Source of the DNA: Opitutaceae bacterium
GTDB lineage: Bacteria > Verrucomicrobiota > Verrucomicrobiia > Opitutales > Opitutaceae
Length of the DNA stretch: 23,112 bases
Direction: 5' to 3'
Assembly: GCA_005786775.1 (NCBI GenBank)
Contig: SYDD01000396.1
Location: 1-23,112 of the forward strand
In this document: piece by piece, positions 22,995 through 23,112 of the stretch
How positions within the stretch are numbered: the first letter of the stretch is position 1
Layout of the letters: each line of letters begins with the position of its first letter
Made by a program: the position numbers and the translations under genes
Notes under the pieces: generated by a model
Told to the model about the DNA's origin: nothing
What the model saw: the letters and a program-made list of their open reading frames with translations, nothing else
Database searches by the model: none

Positions 22995-23112
22995 CGGCGC
23001 CGCACCACGATCTCGGCGGTTCCCCGCCGCTCGACGACCACCCCGGGCGCCGCGGCCAAGAAGCGGGCCAGACCCTCGGTGTTGTCGGAGCGGATCGAGG
23101 CCACCACGGGCA
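22988..23112 (-). CDS. FecR-like anti-sigma factor, C-terminal end (runs off the right edge)
   Basis: The last 40 residues before the TGA at 22990-22988 are visible. They read VVASIRSDNTEGLARFLAAA followed by PGVVVERRGTAEIVVRRRE. This fits the C-terminal domain of FecR-type anti-sigma factors, where the pattern is a strand, (R/S)(S/A)DN, a helix with LARLL, a strand with (V/A)ER, and a final I-V-L-R-R strand. FecR proteins sit in the inner membrane, sense the STN domain of a TonB receptor in the periplasm and control an ECF sigma factor. The stop is 13 bases before the first possible receptor start, so fecR and the receptor are likely co-transcribed. The ECF sigma gene would be expected just beyond the right edge. 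The call rests on a short segment plus context. Confidence 0.65.
   Translation of the reverse strand, partial: PVVASIRSDNTEGLARFLAAAPGVVVERRGTAEIVVRRRE

Overview
The window is GC-rich throughout and looks like a chromosomal segment of a Gram-negative, outer-membrane-bearing bacterium. The gene style (STN-type TonB-dependent receptor next to a FecR-type anti-sigma factor, large secreted FAD oxidoreductase with a golvesin/Xly-like end domain, divergent H+-pyrophosphatase, few recognisable Shine-Dalgarno sequences, several GTG/TTG starts) fits Verrucomicrobiota, most likely Opitutaceae. This placement is inference from protein style, not a database result. No rRNA, tRNA, CRISPR array, IS element or phage gene was seen, and no gene-free stretch exceeds 300 bases.

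Layout. (1) 1-2580, minus strand: a likely operon of a threonine-aldolase-family enzyme, a glycine-zipper exported protein, an LpoB-like lipoprotein and the start of a further lipoprotein that runs off the left edge. (2) 2631-4300, plus strand: shikimate kinase and epoxyqueuosine reductase QueG, coupled by a GTGA overlap. They diverge from region 1 across a 50-bp gap holding a perfect 9-bp inverted repeat. (3) 4306-5858, minus strand: a GT4 glycosyltransferase and a YbgC-like acyl-CoA thioesterase, coupled by an ATGA overlap and converging on queG. (4) 6042-12735, plus strand: a compact six-gene operon made of an acyl carrier protein fused to a FabZ-like dehydratase, a beta-ketoacyl-ACP synthase, a short-chain dehydrogenase, an MGDG-synthase-like GT28 glycosyltransferase and two GT4 glycosyltransferases. 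(5) 12993-15422, minus strand: a divergent, probably K+-independent membrane H+-pyrophosphatase. (6) 15558-23112, minus strand: a twin-arginine-signal protein of the polysaccharide pyruvyl transferase superfamily, a secreted FAD oxidoreductase, a TonB-dependent receptor with an STN signalling domain, and the C-terminal end of a FecR-like protein.

How the genes work together. Region 4 holds condensation, dehydration and possibly keto-reduction activities, its own carrier protein and three sugar transferases, so it may build an acyl chain or hydroxy-fatty acid and glycosylate a lipid with it. The divergent GT4/thioesterase pair may belong to the same pathway. Region 6 has the order fecR, STN-receptor, secreted oxidoreductase, exported pyruvyl-transferase-like protein, which suggests substrate-responsive uptake and processing of a glycan or other large ligand at the cell surface. 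The most unusual points are the carrier-dehydratase fusion operon, the receptor reading frame that contains a second complete signal peptide between its STN domain and plug, the 18-bp tandem repeat across the fecR/receptor junction that copies the GTG start codon, the exported pyruvyl-transferase-like protein without the usual arginine of its RxH motif, and the pyrophosphatase with altered signature motifs.
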